From assembly GCA_030064795.1 (NCBI GenBank), contig JASJEI010000018.1:1-55177 (forward strand): a stretch of DNA of 55,177 bases, read 5' to 3'. The DNA is from Pleurocapsa sp. MO_226.B13. GTDB taxonomy: Bacteria > Cyanobacteriota > Cyanobacteriia > Cyanobacteriales > Xenococcaceae. Positions 7,279 to 15,644 of the stretch are shown here, piece after piece. Position numbers and translations under genes: made by a program. Numbering within the stretch: the stretch's first letter is position 1; each line of letters starts with the position of its first letter. The notes under the pieces were generated by a model, which was given only the letters and a program-made list of their open reading frames with translations, had not been told where the DNA came from and did no database searches.

Positions 7279-8631
7279 ATGGCAATTAGAAGATATACAT
7301 TTCGACTGTACCCAAACAAGACTCAAGAAAGAGAATTGTTTGCTGCTCGTCGTCTTTATTGTTATCTCTATAATGCCTGTATTGCTCATCGACGTTTTGA
7401 GTGGAAAAAAAAGCAGAAAACTGTTGATTATTTTGAGCAGCAAAATTGTTTACCAGCATTCAAAAAAGAATGGGTGGAGTTTGCTCATCTCCATTCTCAA
7501 GCTTTGCAGTCAACAGTAAAAAGAGTTGATTTAGCCTACAATTCCTTCTTCAAAGGACTGAGGGGTTTGCCCAAGTTTAAGTCAATTAGGAATTATTCGG
7601 GTTGGACATATAGTTCTAAGTCTGGATGGGAAGCTAAGACCAATGGCAAACATGGCGCAGTTACTCTTAATGATTTAGGCATAACTTTAAAAATGAGAGG
7701 GAAAGCCAAATCTTGGGATACTCCAACCACTTTGACTATTGTTTATAAGCCAAGTAAAAGACAGTGGTTTGCTAGTTTTACTTGTAATGTTTGTGTTCAA
7801 GAGTCAAAATTCGGATCTTTGTCAGACTTAAAATATGAGTCGATGATTGCTTTTGACTTGGGTACTGCTACTGCTATTACTTGCTTTGATGGCAAGAAAT
7901 TTGAAGAAGTATCCAATCCTCGGTTTACTCAGGTAACTGAAAAAAAAGTCAAGCAAGAATCAAAGAAGCTCAGAAGAAAACGCGCACCCAACCGAAAAAA
8001 AGGGATCAAAGCCTCTAATTGTTGGAAAAAAACGCGAAGAAAAGTATCAAAATTACAGCGTAAGGTTGCATTGCAACGTGCCGATTGGCAGCATAAAGTT
8101 ACATCAGACATAGCAAGTCGTCATGACATCGGTGTAACTGAAAAGCTAAATACCAAAGCTATGACTCGCAAAGCAAAGAAAGGCAACAAAAGAAAAAGAC
8201 AGAAAACAGGACTCAATAAGTCTATACTTTCTGTTGGTTTTGGTACTCTTAACAAAATGATTGCCTACAAAATTGAAGCAAGAGGTGGTTTATTGCTTCA
8301 ATTGAACACGCGAAAGGTTAAACCTAGTCAACGCTGCCCAAAATGCGGAACTGTGCATAAAGACTGGGCTGATTTGTCTAATCGTTATCATATTTGTGAT
8401 AACTGTAATTTTGAAATCGAACGTGATAGAGGTTCTGTCCTCGTCATGTATAACGTTGCTACCAATCAGCAACAGGGGTGTGGGACGCATCTCTCAGACG
8501 GTGGATGTCTAAGCTCTACTTCCTTGACTAGTAAGCGTAAGCATACTGGATCGATGAAGCAACTTGGGCAGATGAAACGTCAGAAATCCCAATCTGTTAC
8601 GCGGGGTTTAGAAACCCCGACTTCAGCGTAG
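7279..8631 (+). CDS. tnpB: RNA-guided nuclease TnpB (IS605 OrfB)
   Basis: 450 aa. The N-terminal domain (~1-130) starts RRYTFRLYPNKTQ. The RuvC core has D193 (AFDLGTAT), E288 (VTEKLNTKAM) and D383 (IERDRGS). A four-cysteine zinc ribbon lies in between (CPKC 353-356, CDNC 373-376). All catalytic residues are present, so it is probably active. TnpB is guided by an omega RNA made from the 3' end of its own gene and the right end, and helps retain the element by cutting the empty donor site. The last codons run into the right-end hairpins (RGLETPTSA). The motif after D383 (RGSVLVMYN) departs from the usual DxNAAxNI pattern, a mild sign of divergence. Confidence 0.93.
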   Translation: MAIRRYTFRLYPNKTQERELFAARRLYCYLYNACIAHRRFEWKKKQKTVDYFEQQNCLPAFKKEWVEFAHLHSQALQSTVKRVDLAYNSFFKGLRGLPKFKSIRNYSGWTYSSKSGWEAKTNGKHGAVTLNDLGITLKMRGKAKSWDTPTTLTIVYKPSKRQWFASFTCNVCVQESKFGSLSDLKYESMIAFDLGTATAITCFDGKKFEEVSNPRFTQVTEKKVKQESKKLRRKRAPNRKKGIKASNCWKKTRRKVSKLQRKVALQRADWQHKVTSDIASRHDIGVTEKLNTKAMTRKAKKGNKRKRQKTGLNKSILSVGFGTLNKMIAYKIEARGGLLLQLNTRKVKPSQRCPKCGTVHKDWADLSNRYHICDNCNFEIERDRGSVLVMYNVATNQQQGCGTHLSDGGCLSSTSLTSKRKHTGSMKQLGQMKRQKSQSVTRGLETPTSA

Positions 8632-8650
8632 CAAGTCGGGGTAGTTCATT
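8480..8650 (+). ncRNA. Probable omega RNA / right end of the IS605-type element
   Basis: The tnpB 3' end and right end contain CGGGGTTT-ag-AAACCCCG (8602-8619), overlapping CCCCGACTT ... AAGTCGGGG (8615-8623 with 8633-8641). The two helices share CCCCG and are mutually exclusive. In IS200/IS605 elements this region is transcribed as the omega RNA scaffold, with the guide taken from flanking DNA beyond the right end (here the 3' end of trhO). The 5' boundary is arbitrary. Confidence 0.6.
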
Positions 8651-9535
8651 CTAATGAGCTTTTTTATACTCTCGTTGTCGGCGACGGTCTTCTTGGCGTG
8701 CCTTTTTTTCTCTGGTCAATTGTGGATAACAATGAGGACAACAAATATGAGGTTCGTACTGAGGAGAATTTCGCTCGGCTTCTGAGATGGGATGTCCGCA
8801 AGCGTAGCAAAGTTCGTGACTTCCAGGTTCTAAACCTTCTTTGACAGCAACTCGTTCGTCAAAGACAAAACATTCACCCGACCACAGACTCTCTTGAGGA
8901 GATACATTTTCCAGATATTTTAAAATTCCTCCTTTGAGGTGATAGACTTGTTGGAATCCTTGAGAAAGCATCAAGGAAGAAGCTTTTTCGCAACGAATGC
9001 CACCAGTACAAAACATTGCTACTTTAGAATGCTGGGTCGGATCGAGATTTTTGGCGACATATTCGGGAAATTCGCGAAAAGATTGAGTATTAGGATTGAT
9101 AGATCCTTGGAAACTCCCGATTCCTACCTCATAATCATTTCTAGTATCGATTACTACTACTTCGGGGTCGCTAATAATCTGATTCCAATCTTGAGGCTCG
9201 ACATAAGTACCTACTTGTCGGTTGGGATTAACTTCTGGCAAACCCAAAGTAACTATTTCTGGTTTAATTTTTACTTTTAGCCTAGCAAAAGGGGGCTTTT
9301 TGGCGGTAGATTGTTTGGGTTCTAGATCGGATAACTCCCGAAAACCGCGCAAACTAGATAAGAACCTGGCGATCGCTTCCTGACTGCCTGCGATCGTACC
9401 GTTGATTCCTTCTTCTGCCAAGATAATTGTACCTTTAATCTCGTTTTGCTTGCACCAAACCAAAATTTTGGCTTTTTTGACTTCAAGGTCGCAGATACTC
9501 ACAAATTTATAAAAAGTAGCAATAAGGTAACTCAT
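8651..9535 (-). CDS. trhO: tRNA uridine(34) hydroxylase, rhodanese family
   Basis: 294 aa of the TrhO/YceA family. It makes 5-hydroxyuridine at tRNA position 34. The N-terminal acylphosphatase-like domain (~1-95) has the family stretch AEEGINGTIAG. The rhodanese domain (~105-215) carries the active cysteine C176 in MFCTGGIRCEKAS. The C-terminal extension has cysteine pairs typical of longer members (CYACGHPI, CCPHCYPQ), probably binding metal, and ends in a basic tail. It starts 6 bp after panB on the same strand, so the two are probably one operon (panB-trhO). Its 3' end lies against the right end of the IS605-type element, which inserted just outside the coding sequence. Confidence 0.93.
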   Translation of the reverse strand: MSYLIATFYKFVSICDLEVKKAKILVWCKQNEIKGTIILAEEGINGTIAGSQEAIARFLSSLRGFRELSDLEPKQSTAKKPPFARLKVKIKPEIVTLGLPEVNPNRQVGTYVEPQDWNQIISDPEVVVIDTRNDYEVGIGSFQGSINPNTQSFREFPEYVAKNLDPTQHSKVAMFCTGGIRCEKASSLMLSQGFQQVYHLKGGILKYLENVSPQESLWSGECFVFDERVAVKEGLEPGSHELCYACGHPISEAERNSPQYEPHICCPHCYPQLTREKKARQEDRRRQREYKKAH

Positions 9536-9541
9536 TTGATT

Positions 9542-10321
9542 TTAAGATCGGGGAAACTTTTTATCTCGAACTTCAGCGGTAAATTGTTGTACGGCATCGG
9601 TAATAATCTGCCGAAGATTGATATAAGATTTAGCAAATGGCGGTTGTTTTGCCGATAAACCCAGCAAATCCGCAGTAACCAACACTTGCCCATCGCATTG
9701 ATTCCCCGCACCAATACCAATAGTCGGAATAGAAAGTTTAGCAGTAATAGTAGCAGCCAGATCGCTAGGAATATGTTCCAAGACGATCGCAAATGCTCCT
9801 GCTTTCTCCAGAGCGATCGCCTGACCGATAATTATCTCTGCCTCCTCGGCAGTTTTTCCCTGTTGTTTGTAACCTAAGCTCCGAACTGATTGGGGAGTCA
9901 AACCTACATGACCCATGACGGGAATACCAATGGAAGTTAATTCTGCTACCATGGCTGCGATTTTGGGCTGTCCGCCTTCTAATTTAACCGCAGCTGCGGT
10001 TGTCTCCTTGAGGACTCTTCCTGCTGCCTCAATTGCCTGGGCGATGCTGACTTGATAACTCATAAAAGGGAGATCGCAGACTACCAAGGCTTGTTTAACC
10101 CCACGACAAACAGCTTGGGCATGATGGATCATTTCATCCAGAGTTACGGGTAAGGTGCTGGAATGTCCCAAGCCGACCATTGCCAAAGAGTCTCCGACCA
10201 AAATTAAATCTACACCTGCTCGATCCAATACCCTTGCCAAACTGTAATCCCAAGCTGTCAGGGAAATAATCGATCGCCCTGTTTGTTTCCATTGAGTTAA
10301 TTGTTGTATGGTTACTGCCAT
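9542..10321 (-). CDS. panB: 3-methyl-2-oxobutanoate hydroxymethyltransferase
   Basis: 259 aa, full length for PanB, the first committed enzyme of pantothenate and coenzyme A synthesis: it transfers a hydroxymethyl group from 5,10-methylene-tetrahydrofolate to alpha-ketoisovalerate. A decameric cytoplasmic TIM barrel in known members. Visible residues: magnesium ligands D44 (LVGDS), D83 (VCDLPFMSY) and E115 (KLEGG), catalytic E182 (VLEHIP), and the IGIGAG loop. Upstream gene of a probable panB-trhO operon. Confidence 0.97.
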   Translation of the reverse strand: MAVTIQQLTQWKQTGRSIISLTAWDYSLARVLDRAGVDLILVGDSLAMVGLGHSSTLPVTLDEMIHHAQAVCRGVKQALVVCDLPFMSYQVSIAQAIEAAGRVLKETTAAAVKLEGGQPKIAAMVAELTSIGIPVMGHVGLTPQSVRSLGYKQQGKTAEEAEIIIGQAIALEKAGAFAIVLEHIPSDLAATITAKLSIPTIGIGAGNQCDGQVLVTADLLGLSAKQPPFAKSYINLRQIITDAVQQFTAEVRDKKFPRS

Positions 10322-10685
10322 TGGGATTTAATATCGAGTTCAGTTGAATAGTTAAATTAAATTGTTTTGAGTAAGAAGTAAGGAGTAAGAAGTAATGAGT
10401 ATTTTCAACATGGTCTTAACTATCTTATTAATTCAAATTATATTCTAAGCAATTATCCGAACCCGAGCTAAGCTGGGGCTAATAATTTTCTCGGCTACTT
10501 CTTTATTGTAGAAGTTTAAAGATAACAACTTATCTTTTTTGTTAAAACTGGCAAAGCTGCACGCCAAGCTAGCTGACTGTCGGAGAGATTTTTCCCTTCA
10601 GATCGAGAGCGAAAATTTAATTGACAATTATTTCTATAAAGGCGATCGCTTCAAAACCAGGGCAAAAAATTCTTCCAAAAAATTC
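10322..10685. other. Intergenic region with a 14-bp tandem repeat
   Basis: No gene seen. GAGTAAGAAGTAA occurs at 10369-10381 and again at 10383-10395, a typical cyanobacterial short repeat. The region also holds the panB promoter, which I could not place. Confidence 0.5.
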
Positions 10686-11534
10686 TTAAATTACCGCACT
10701 CTCAAGCTGCAAAAAATTTCTCACTGCTTTGAGATAGGCTTTGGCATCTTCTAGCATGGGGAAATGAGAGGTTTGAGGTAATTCTACATATTCAATGCAC
10801 TCGTTTAAGGCTGCTGCTTCTCTACCCATTTGCGCGGGGATGATAATATCTTTTTCTCCCGATACCATTAGGGTGGGAACGGTTATTCGAGCAAACTCCT
10901 TGGGCATAGTTTCGACTGCTGCTTTACTCACAGAAGTGTAAATGGTGCCTAGTGCTGCATTGTAGTCTGCCAATAAAAAATCTTCGAGAAATGCCACGCG
11001 ATCGCTTTTCTGGATCGGACGATGCAAAAATCGCGCCATAAACATTTTGTCAGCAAAGGGAACTTTGAGAAACCAATTATAGCGAAATTTAACTACATAT
11101 CCCCCAAACTTATGAAAAGCAGCAAAGGCTTTGGCATCATATTCAAAAATACCATTGCAGGTCAGAATTGCCTGTATTACTCTCTCGCTATAAAGATTAA
11201 TAAATAATGTAGCGATTGATGCTCCCATCGAATGAGCATTGAGATAGACTCGCTCTAGGTTCAACTTATCTAGCAAAGCTGCTAAATCTTCAGCGTAGTC
11301 CGTCATCTCGTAACCCAAATCGGGAGAGTTATAATCTAAAGTAGAACGACCAAAACCGCGCAGATCGTAGACTAGGCAATCAAAATCCTCGATCAGTGCT
11401 TCTGCTGTACTACGCCAATATCTCCCAGAGCCTCCCCAGCCATGTACAAAAACCATTACTGGTTTTGTTGTGGTTGGCGATTTACGAATCCATTCATAAT
11501 AGTGATTTACTCCACGAACGGCTACTGTAGGCAT
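10686..11534 (-). CDS. Alpha/beta hydrolase
   Basis: 282 aa with the canonical alpha/beta-hydrolase fold. The oxyanion-hole motif is HGWGG (31-35), the nucleophile S102 sits in the elbow AHSMGAS, the acid is the Asp of SGEKDIIIP (~240), and the His lies in QTSHFPM (~262). A helical lid (~130-205) is rich in aromatic residues (FHKFGGYVVKFRYNWFL), which points to a hydrophobic substrate. No signal peptide. The class covers esterases, lipases and C-C hydrolases; the substrate cannot be told from sequence. Divergent from the small membrane-protein gene at 11767. Confidence 0.88.
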   Translation of the reverse strand: MPTVAVRGVNHYYEWIRKSPTTTKPVMVFVHGWGGSGRYWRSTAEALIEDFDCLVYDLRGFGRSTLDYNSPDLGYEMTDYAEDLAALLDKLNLERVYLNAHSMGASIATLFINLYSERVIQAILTCNGIFEYDAKAFAAFHKFGGYVVKFRYNWFLKVPFADKMFMARFLHRPIQKSDRVAFLEDFLLADYNAALGTIYTSVSKAAVETMPKEFARITVPTLMVSGEKDIIIPAQMGREAAALNECIEYVELPQTSHFPMLEDAKAYLKAVRNFLQLESAVI

Positions 11535-11766
11535 GGCGATTAATTGTTTGCAGGGTTATTCTGGTTTTATTCTTACTTTCCAGTTTATTCCTCTAAGTCG
11601 CAATTATGGTTGTTGTTTTTTTTGTTTTAACAATAGTTTTTAGTCTTGACTGTTTGGTAAAAACTTAGATGAAACATCGATTTGAGAAAGATTATTTAGC
11701 AATAGATAAATAAAATAGATCTATTAGAAAAAGTAAATAAATTAATTCTATATAAATAGAAGTATT

Positions 11767-12045
11767 ATGACTGAGAGCGAAATAAAAAGATGGTGTCAAC
11801 AAAATAATTGGACTGAACCAAGACAGTTACAAACAGGAGTCTGGGTAGCATTTCCCCCAGGAGGAGTAATTGAAACTCCCATTCCCCTACAAGTACAAAC
11901 TGCTAAAGACAAACCAATTCAAGAGTTTTTCGATCTGGTACTCTTGGCGTTACTGACTTTAGTTTTAGCAGCGATCGCTTTAATTATGTCTCCTTTATTT
12001 ATTGAGCCAATGATTAATCGTTTTATGGACGATGATGATGCTTGA
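11767..12045 (+). CDS. Small membrane protein, 92 aa
   Basis: The N-terminal half is a compact soluble domain (TESEIKRWCQQNNWTEPRQLQTGVW, one cysteine). One strong transmembrane helix spans ~53-78, and the tail is acidic (RFMDDDDA). The N-terminal pattern looks like a small domain seen in conserved cyanobacterial hypothetical proteins, but I assign no function. The gene is convergent with the TPR protein gene (9 bp between their ends). Confidence 0.7.
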   Translation: MTESEIKRWCQQNNWTEPRQLQTGVWVAFPPGGVIETPIPLQVQTAKDKPIQEFFDLVLLALLTLVLAAIALIMSPLFIEPMINRFMDDDDA

Positions 12046-12054
12046 TGCAAGGAA

Positions 12055-12480
12055 TTATTTAGTTTCTGGTTCTGCTGCTGGTTCGACTGGTTCTGCGGCT
12101 GGAGTCGCTTGTTGTTGTTTGAGTATTTGCAAAATGCCAGCATATTCTGGTTGTTCTGGATAATATTCTACTAATTGTTCTATAACCGCAATTGCTTCTT
12201 CTGTATTGCGGGTTTGTAAATGTATTTGTGCTAACCCCTGTAAAGCAGTCAAATTTTCGGGTTCGCGTTCTAACACTTTTTCGTAACCTCGAACCTGCAT
12301 TGCTATTTGTTCTTCTACTGAAGGAGCATCCTCAGAAGGTTCGACTCCTGTATTGTAATTATTGCTACTAAAAACACTCCCTAAAGCGATCGCCAGTGTC
12401 GAACCAACAAATCCTAACCCCATGATTAGAGTGACAACGCGCAGAAGGGTTTTTTTCTTTTTTGCTTGCTTTTTGCTCAT
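12055..12480 (-). CDS. Membrane-anchored TPR protein
   Basis: 141 aa. A lysine-rich N-terminus (KKQAKKKKT) is followed by one transmembrane helix (~13-36), a linker and two TPR-like helical repeats (~57-120: YEKVLEREPENLTALQGLAQIHLQ, then EEAIAVIEQLVEYYPEQPEYAGILQIL). The tail is Ala/Pro/Glu-rich. TPR repeats bind protein partners; the anchor puts them at the cytoplasmic or thylakoid membrane. It starts 4 bp after the multi-span membrane protein upstream, so the two form an operon and may act together. The partner is unknown. Confidence 0.8.
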   Translation of the reverse strand: MSKKQAKKKKTLLRVVTLIMGLGFVGSTLAIALGSVFSSNNYNTGVEPSEDAPSVEEQIAMQVRGYEKVLEREPENLTALQGLAQIHLQTRNTEEAIAVIEQLVEYYPEQPEYAGILQILKQQQATPAAEPVEPAAEPETK

Positions 12481-12484
12481 AAAC

Positions 12485-12970
12485 TTAGATTAACTGCGAA
12501 TGATAGAATACCAGTATGCCTGCTGTAAATCCCAACCAACAAAAGATAATTAGCAATAAAGAACAGAGCCAAAGATTATAACCAATCAGCTGCAAGTCTA
12601 GCTTAAATAATAAAGCTGCTGCTACAAGCACTAAAAATCGGGCAAAATAATCTACCTTCTGGACAATAATCGTAAAAGCAAAAGCTCCAATAAAAATTGA
12701 CAAAAAAGCTCTAGTATCCGATTTGAGCCAATTATCCAGGCTAATTGCTACCAGAGAAATAGGAGCGGTAAAAATAATTACCAAAAATAAAATACAGGCA
12801 ATGGCAATACCATAGAGAACGCTAAAGCGATTTACTTGTGTTAGTTGAGTCAAAAAAACTCCTTCAGCTAACAATTCAATCGCCCAAGTACCATACAACC
12901 AACCTTCGATACCATAGGTTAACAATAACAATACAAGGGAAATCCCAGGAATTTTTTTGAGCCAAGCCAT
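12485..12970 (-). CDS. Multi-span membrane protein, cyanobacterial, unknown function
   Basis: 161 aa, almost wholly hydrophobic, with about four to five transmembrane helices (roughly 8-30, 48-70, 83-102, 108-123, 130-158). No enzymatic motif. It is the first gene of an operon with the TPR protein (4-bp gap). Pairing of a multi-span protein with a membrane-tethered TPR protein suggests a small complex in the plasma or thylakoid membrane, but function remains unknown. Confidence 0.75.
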   Translation of the reverse strand: MAWLKKIPGISLVLLLLTYGIEGWLYGTWAIELLAEGVFLTQLTQVNRFSVLYGIAIACILFLVIIFTAPISLVAISLDNWLKSDTRAFLSIFIGAFAFTIIVQKVDYFARFLVLVAAALLFKLDLQLIGYNLWLCSLLLIIFCWLGFTAGILVFYHSQLI

Positions 12971-13131
12971 TATTCAATTATCAAAAACGACAATAGGTAA
13001 TTGACAGTTGATAGAAAACAACTAACGCCAGAGTCAAGGCGACAATTGCCTTAATACCAAATATCAATTACCTATTTAAGCATTCCTAGGTACTAGTAAA
13101 GACTAGCCAGGACAAATATACCAAGACAAAA

Positions 13132-13617
13132 CTAAGACATACTCTGAATGATATAGTCAAAATAAAGACTAGCTTCTTGAGCATCTTCTTTACTCAAAAG
13201 GTCAACGGCTGCATTTTTTAAACAACGGATCGCATCAACCATTCCAGGAACAGGCACTTCCAGAGAGTTGTACATCTCTTTGACTCCAATCAAACCTGAT
13301 TTTTCGATCGGCCCTTTGTCTCCAGCCATGACACCATAGGTAACTAGGCGCAAATACCAACCAAAATCTCTCAAACATTGGTTATATTGTTTTTGTCCAT
13401 AAGCATTACCACCAGAAGCACGATATTCTGGATGTAGCTTGAAAAGCTCTTTACCAGCTTTGTCCACGATTTTCTTTTCGTTGGTAGCTAGGGTTTCGGC
13501 AATACGCACCCGCTTTTCGCCAGTGGTTAAAAAGTTTTTAATGCCTTCTAGTTCTCCGCTACTGGGGTAGCGTAGTTCGTCATCCGCTTTGAGGATAACT
13601 TGACTAACTATGCTCAT
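13132..13617 (-). CDS. apcD: Allophycocyanin alpha-B subunit
   Basis: 161 aa, the standard length of phycobiliprotein alpha chains. C81 in [14 protein letters not shown] is the phycocyanobilin attachment site. Sequence features such as [18 protein letters not shown] and [19 protein letters not shown] match ApcD rather than ApcA. ApcD is a minor terminal-emitter subunit of the phycobilisome core that passes energy to chlorophyll, mainly toward photosystem I. It sits 34 bp downstream of the lipM-like gene on the same strand, away from other phycobilisome genes, as is usual for apcD. The gene fixes the organism as a phycobilisome-bearing cyanobacterium. Confidence 0.96.
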   Translation of the reverse strand: MSIVSQVILKADDELRYPSSGELEGIKNFLTTGEKRVRIAETLATNEKKIVDKAGKELFKLHPEYRASGGNAYGQKQYNQCLRDFGWYLRLVTYGVMAGDKGPIEKSGLIGVKEMYNSLEVPVPGMVDAIRCLKNAAVDLLSKEDAQEASLYFDYIIQSMS

Positions 13618-13651
13618 AATATTTGAATAGGTTTAATTAACTTTAATAATT

Positions 13652-14431
13652 TTAGTATCTCAATAAAGAGAAATCACTGGCAATATCTTGCCATTCCTTT
13701 GTAGACAAAGGTTGTTTTGCTAAATTAATCTTAAAAGTTGCGATCGCAGCTTTTAGTAATCTTGGTAATATTTTATCAGCAGAAAGATTATCTCTAGGTC
13801 TGGTTGACCGATCTTTTTGGGGAGAGATAACTGCTAATAAAGTTTGAGCCAAACTAGTTCCAAACACCTGTTGGTATAATTGGGCATCGGTATTTAAAAG
13901 CATCGAGCCATGCTGCAAAACTACCTTCCCCCTGCGTAGCTGCGCGCTACCGATAACCTTATTTCCTGCTGCTGTAACTAAATCCGAACCCGTAGCAGTG
14001 GCAAAACAGTTATGATGCTGAATATATTCTTTGGTGGCATGACCGTAATCTAACTCTACACCGAGCGATCGCCAGCCAGCAATCAAAAATTCACAGATCT
14101 GTTTGTAGACTTCTAGTCTTTTTCCTGGGGCAATAGACATTACTACTGTATAGGTTAAATCTCCCTGATGCAACACCGCCCTACCACCTGTCGGACGACG
14201 AACAATATCTAGTGGTTGTCCCTGCCAAGTTAAATTATTCCAGGCTGGAGGATAATTCTGTTGGTGATATCCCAGAGAAATTGCAGCGGGTTGCCAAGTA
14301 TAAAAGCGAATTGTCGGGGGGTGTTGGCTGGTGCGGTGTTGTTCGAGTAAATAGCGATCGATCGCCATTTGGATCTCTCCTGGTGCTTCCAGAGGCGGTA
14401 TATAACGCCAAGTTTGAGTTATTTTAGGCAA
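13652..14431 (-). CDS. LipM-like octanoyltransferase / lipoate-protein ligase A family
   Basis: 259 aa of the biotin/lipoate protein ligase fold. It shows the acyl-binding motif RRPTGGRAVLH (78-88), K158 in GNKVIGSAQ, the LQHGSML strand (172-178), and C142 (HHNCFATATG) at the place of the catalytic cysteine of LipM octanoyltransferases. A lipoate ligase proper would not need that cysteine, so transfer of octanoate from acyl carrier protein to lipoyl-domain proteins is the better reading. It lies 15 bp after the DUF3611 gene and 34 bp before apcD, all on the same strand. Confidence 0.82.
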   Translation of the reverse strand: MPKITQTWRYIPPLEAPGEIQMAIDRYLLEQHRTSQHPPTIRFYTWQPAAISLGYHQQNYPPAWNNLTWQGQPLDIVRRPTGGRAVLHQGDLTYTVVMSIAPGKRLEVYKQICEFLIAGWRSLGVELDYGHATKEYIQHHNCFATATGSDLVTAAGNKVIGSAQLRRGKVVLQHGSMLLNTDAQLYQQVFGTSLAQTLLAVISPQKDRSTRPRDNLSADKILPRLLKAAIATFKINLAKQPLSTKEWQDIASDFSLLRY

Positions 14432-14446
14432 AATTATGCTCGATTG

Positions 14447-15023
14447 TTATTCGCGTGTTATCCAGTTGATTAGTCCCAAGGAATTAATAGTCCCCAAGGC
14501 GTGTGCGCCTAGAATAGTAACATTGACAAAATCTAAAAACAAATCTGCGGTTTCAATTGCTTGCTGTGGTTCGTATAAGGTTGAAGCTTGGGGCTGGGCG
14601 ATCGCCTGGGCAATTATGCTTACCACCGTAGTTTCAGAAGCGAAAAACGCCAAAATTAGACCTAAGAGACTGATTGTCAAACCAAGACGTAAAACATTAA
14701 GAATCTCGCCTCTATTTGGTTGTACGGCAGTATTAACGCTTTCTAGTTGTCTCGCCAGCCGACTATAACGCCAAGCCCAGAAAATTCTGATTCCTAAAGC
14801 TACCAGACTACTTACTGTTAGAACAATACTGATACCAATAGCTGCATTATCGGCAGTTGTGCCTAATCGCCGACTAAATATAATTAATCCTAGAATTATT
14901 GCTGATGTTGCACCCAAAATTAAATGAATCCAATAGCTAATTTGACCTAGAAGCCGAAAAACCCCAGCAAATTGTTGTTTGGGAGGTATGGAAGCTGAAT
15001 TTAGGAGGAGATTCCTCCGTCAT
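14447..15023 (-). pseudogene. DUF3611 family membrane protein with an apparent one-base frameshift
   Basis: The large frame (14447-14917, 156 aa, TTG start) encodes a multi-span protein of the cyanobacterial/plastid DUF3611 family but lacks the conserved first helix. In the same frame upstream, FAGVFRLLGQISYWIHLIL is encoded but has no start codon. The natural ATG at 15023 opens a different frame (MTEESPPKFSFHTS). The two frames meet at a CCC run (14981-14983 on the plus strand). Removing one C gives a continuous 191-aa protein, MTEESPPKFSFHTSK then QQFAGVFRLLGQ, of normal length. Either a real inactivating insertion, a +1 programmed shift, or a sequencing error in a homopolymer. First gene of a possible DUF3611-lipM-apcD run. 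Confidence 0.75.
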
Positions 15024-15105
15024 TTGTGGAGATAGAAATTTCAATCCTAGGGTTTGTAGTAATATTGTTCGAGTTGTTAAAAGAAATAGAATCTAGTCTT
15101 AGATC

Positions 15106-15637
15106 ATGCGTATTATTGCTCGTAAGAAACTGTTTGTAAAGTAAATCTTAAAAACCAAAAAAGTGGGTAGGTAGGGAGATAGGGACTACAGACGCGATAT
15201 ATGAGGGGCTGTTTCTTGAGGTTTCCTCAAGAATTTATAAGCCCCGTCGCGTCTCTAGAAGGGAGGTAGGGAAGTATTAGTCCCCAAATCCCCAATTCCC
15301 CTTCCAAGCGGTAAAATTCCAATAGATATGCAGTTTAATTTTTTGTTGACAAACACTCTCTAATACTTTATGGAGTTTTTGGGAAAAACACCCCGATGCA
15401 GAGCAGCCTTTAAAAGCATGGTTTAATGAAGCATCTCGTGCTATCTGGCAAAGTCCATCAGATATTAAGAGTTTGTATCGTAATGCCAGTATTATTGCCA
15501 ATAATCGCGTTATTTTTAATATCAAAGGTAATGACTATCGTTTGATTGTTCATGTCAGATATGACATTGGGATTATTTTTATTCGTTTCATCGGAACGCA
15601 TAAAGAATATGACAAGATAGATGCAGCAACGATTTAG
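15106..15637 (+). pseudogene. higB: HigB-family toxin gene split by a 235-bp MITE
   Basis: Exon-like part 1 (15106-15125) encodes MRIIAR plus two bases; part 2 (15361 or 15364 to 15637) continues NTLWSFWEKHPDAEQ ... KEYDKIDAATI. Removing 15126-15360 and one copy of the TAA duplication restores a perfect 97-aa HigB toxin (a RelE-fold ribosome-dependent mRNA interferase) including FNIKGNDYRLIV and IRFIGTHKEYD. As it stands the toxin reads MRIIARKKLFVK then stops. The second part has no good start codon. The antitoxin gene follows at once and is intact. The interruption should have silenced the toxin. Confidence 0.88.
15126..15360. mobile_element. 235-bp MITE with terminal inverted repeats and TAA target duplication
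   Basis: Flanked by TAA at 15123-15125 and 15361-15363. The left end GAAACTGTTTGTAAA and the inverted right end GAGAGTGTTTGTCAA match at 12 of 15 positions (TIR about 15-17 bp). Inside is a three-tier hairpin: AGACGCGA/TCGCGTCT (15190-15197, 15247-15254), GGGGCT/AGCCCC (15205-15210, 15240-15245) and TTCTTGAGG/CCTCAAGAA (15213-15221, 15225-15233). No coding capacity. A TA or TAA duplication suggests mobilisation by an IS630-like or related transposase in trans (inference). Confidence 0.8.
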
Positions 15638-15644
15638 AAATGTT

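Larger units (their letters stand above)
6700..8650 (+). mobile_element. IS200/IS605-type insertion sequence with divergent tnpA and tnpB
   Basis: A complete element. The left end carries an imperfect palindrome (6708-6751), then the Y1 transposase tnpA on the minus strand, tnpB on the plus strand, and a right end with two overlapping perfect hairpins (8602-8619 and 8615-8641). Divergent tnpA/tnpB is the IS605 arrangement. There are no terminal inverted repeats or target duplication, as expected for single-strand peel-and-paste transposition. The ends are approximate: the left lies 5' of the palindrome, the right near 8645. It separates the hypothetical gene at 6036 from trhO. A near-identical left-end fragment recurs at 32505-32527. 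Confidence 0.9.

Noticed and set aside
7216..7443. N-terminal extension of tnpA
   Set aside because: The extra 76 residues overlap tnpB and match no Y1 transposase; the family-typical start is at 7215.
15277..15525. An 82-codon open frame on the minus strand
   Set aside because: Antisense to the HigB second half and the MITE end.
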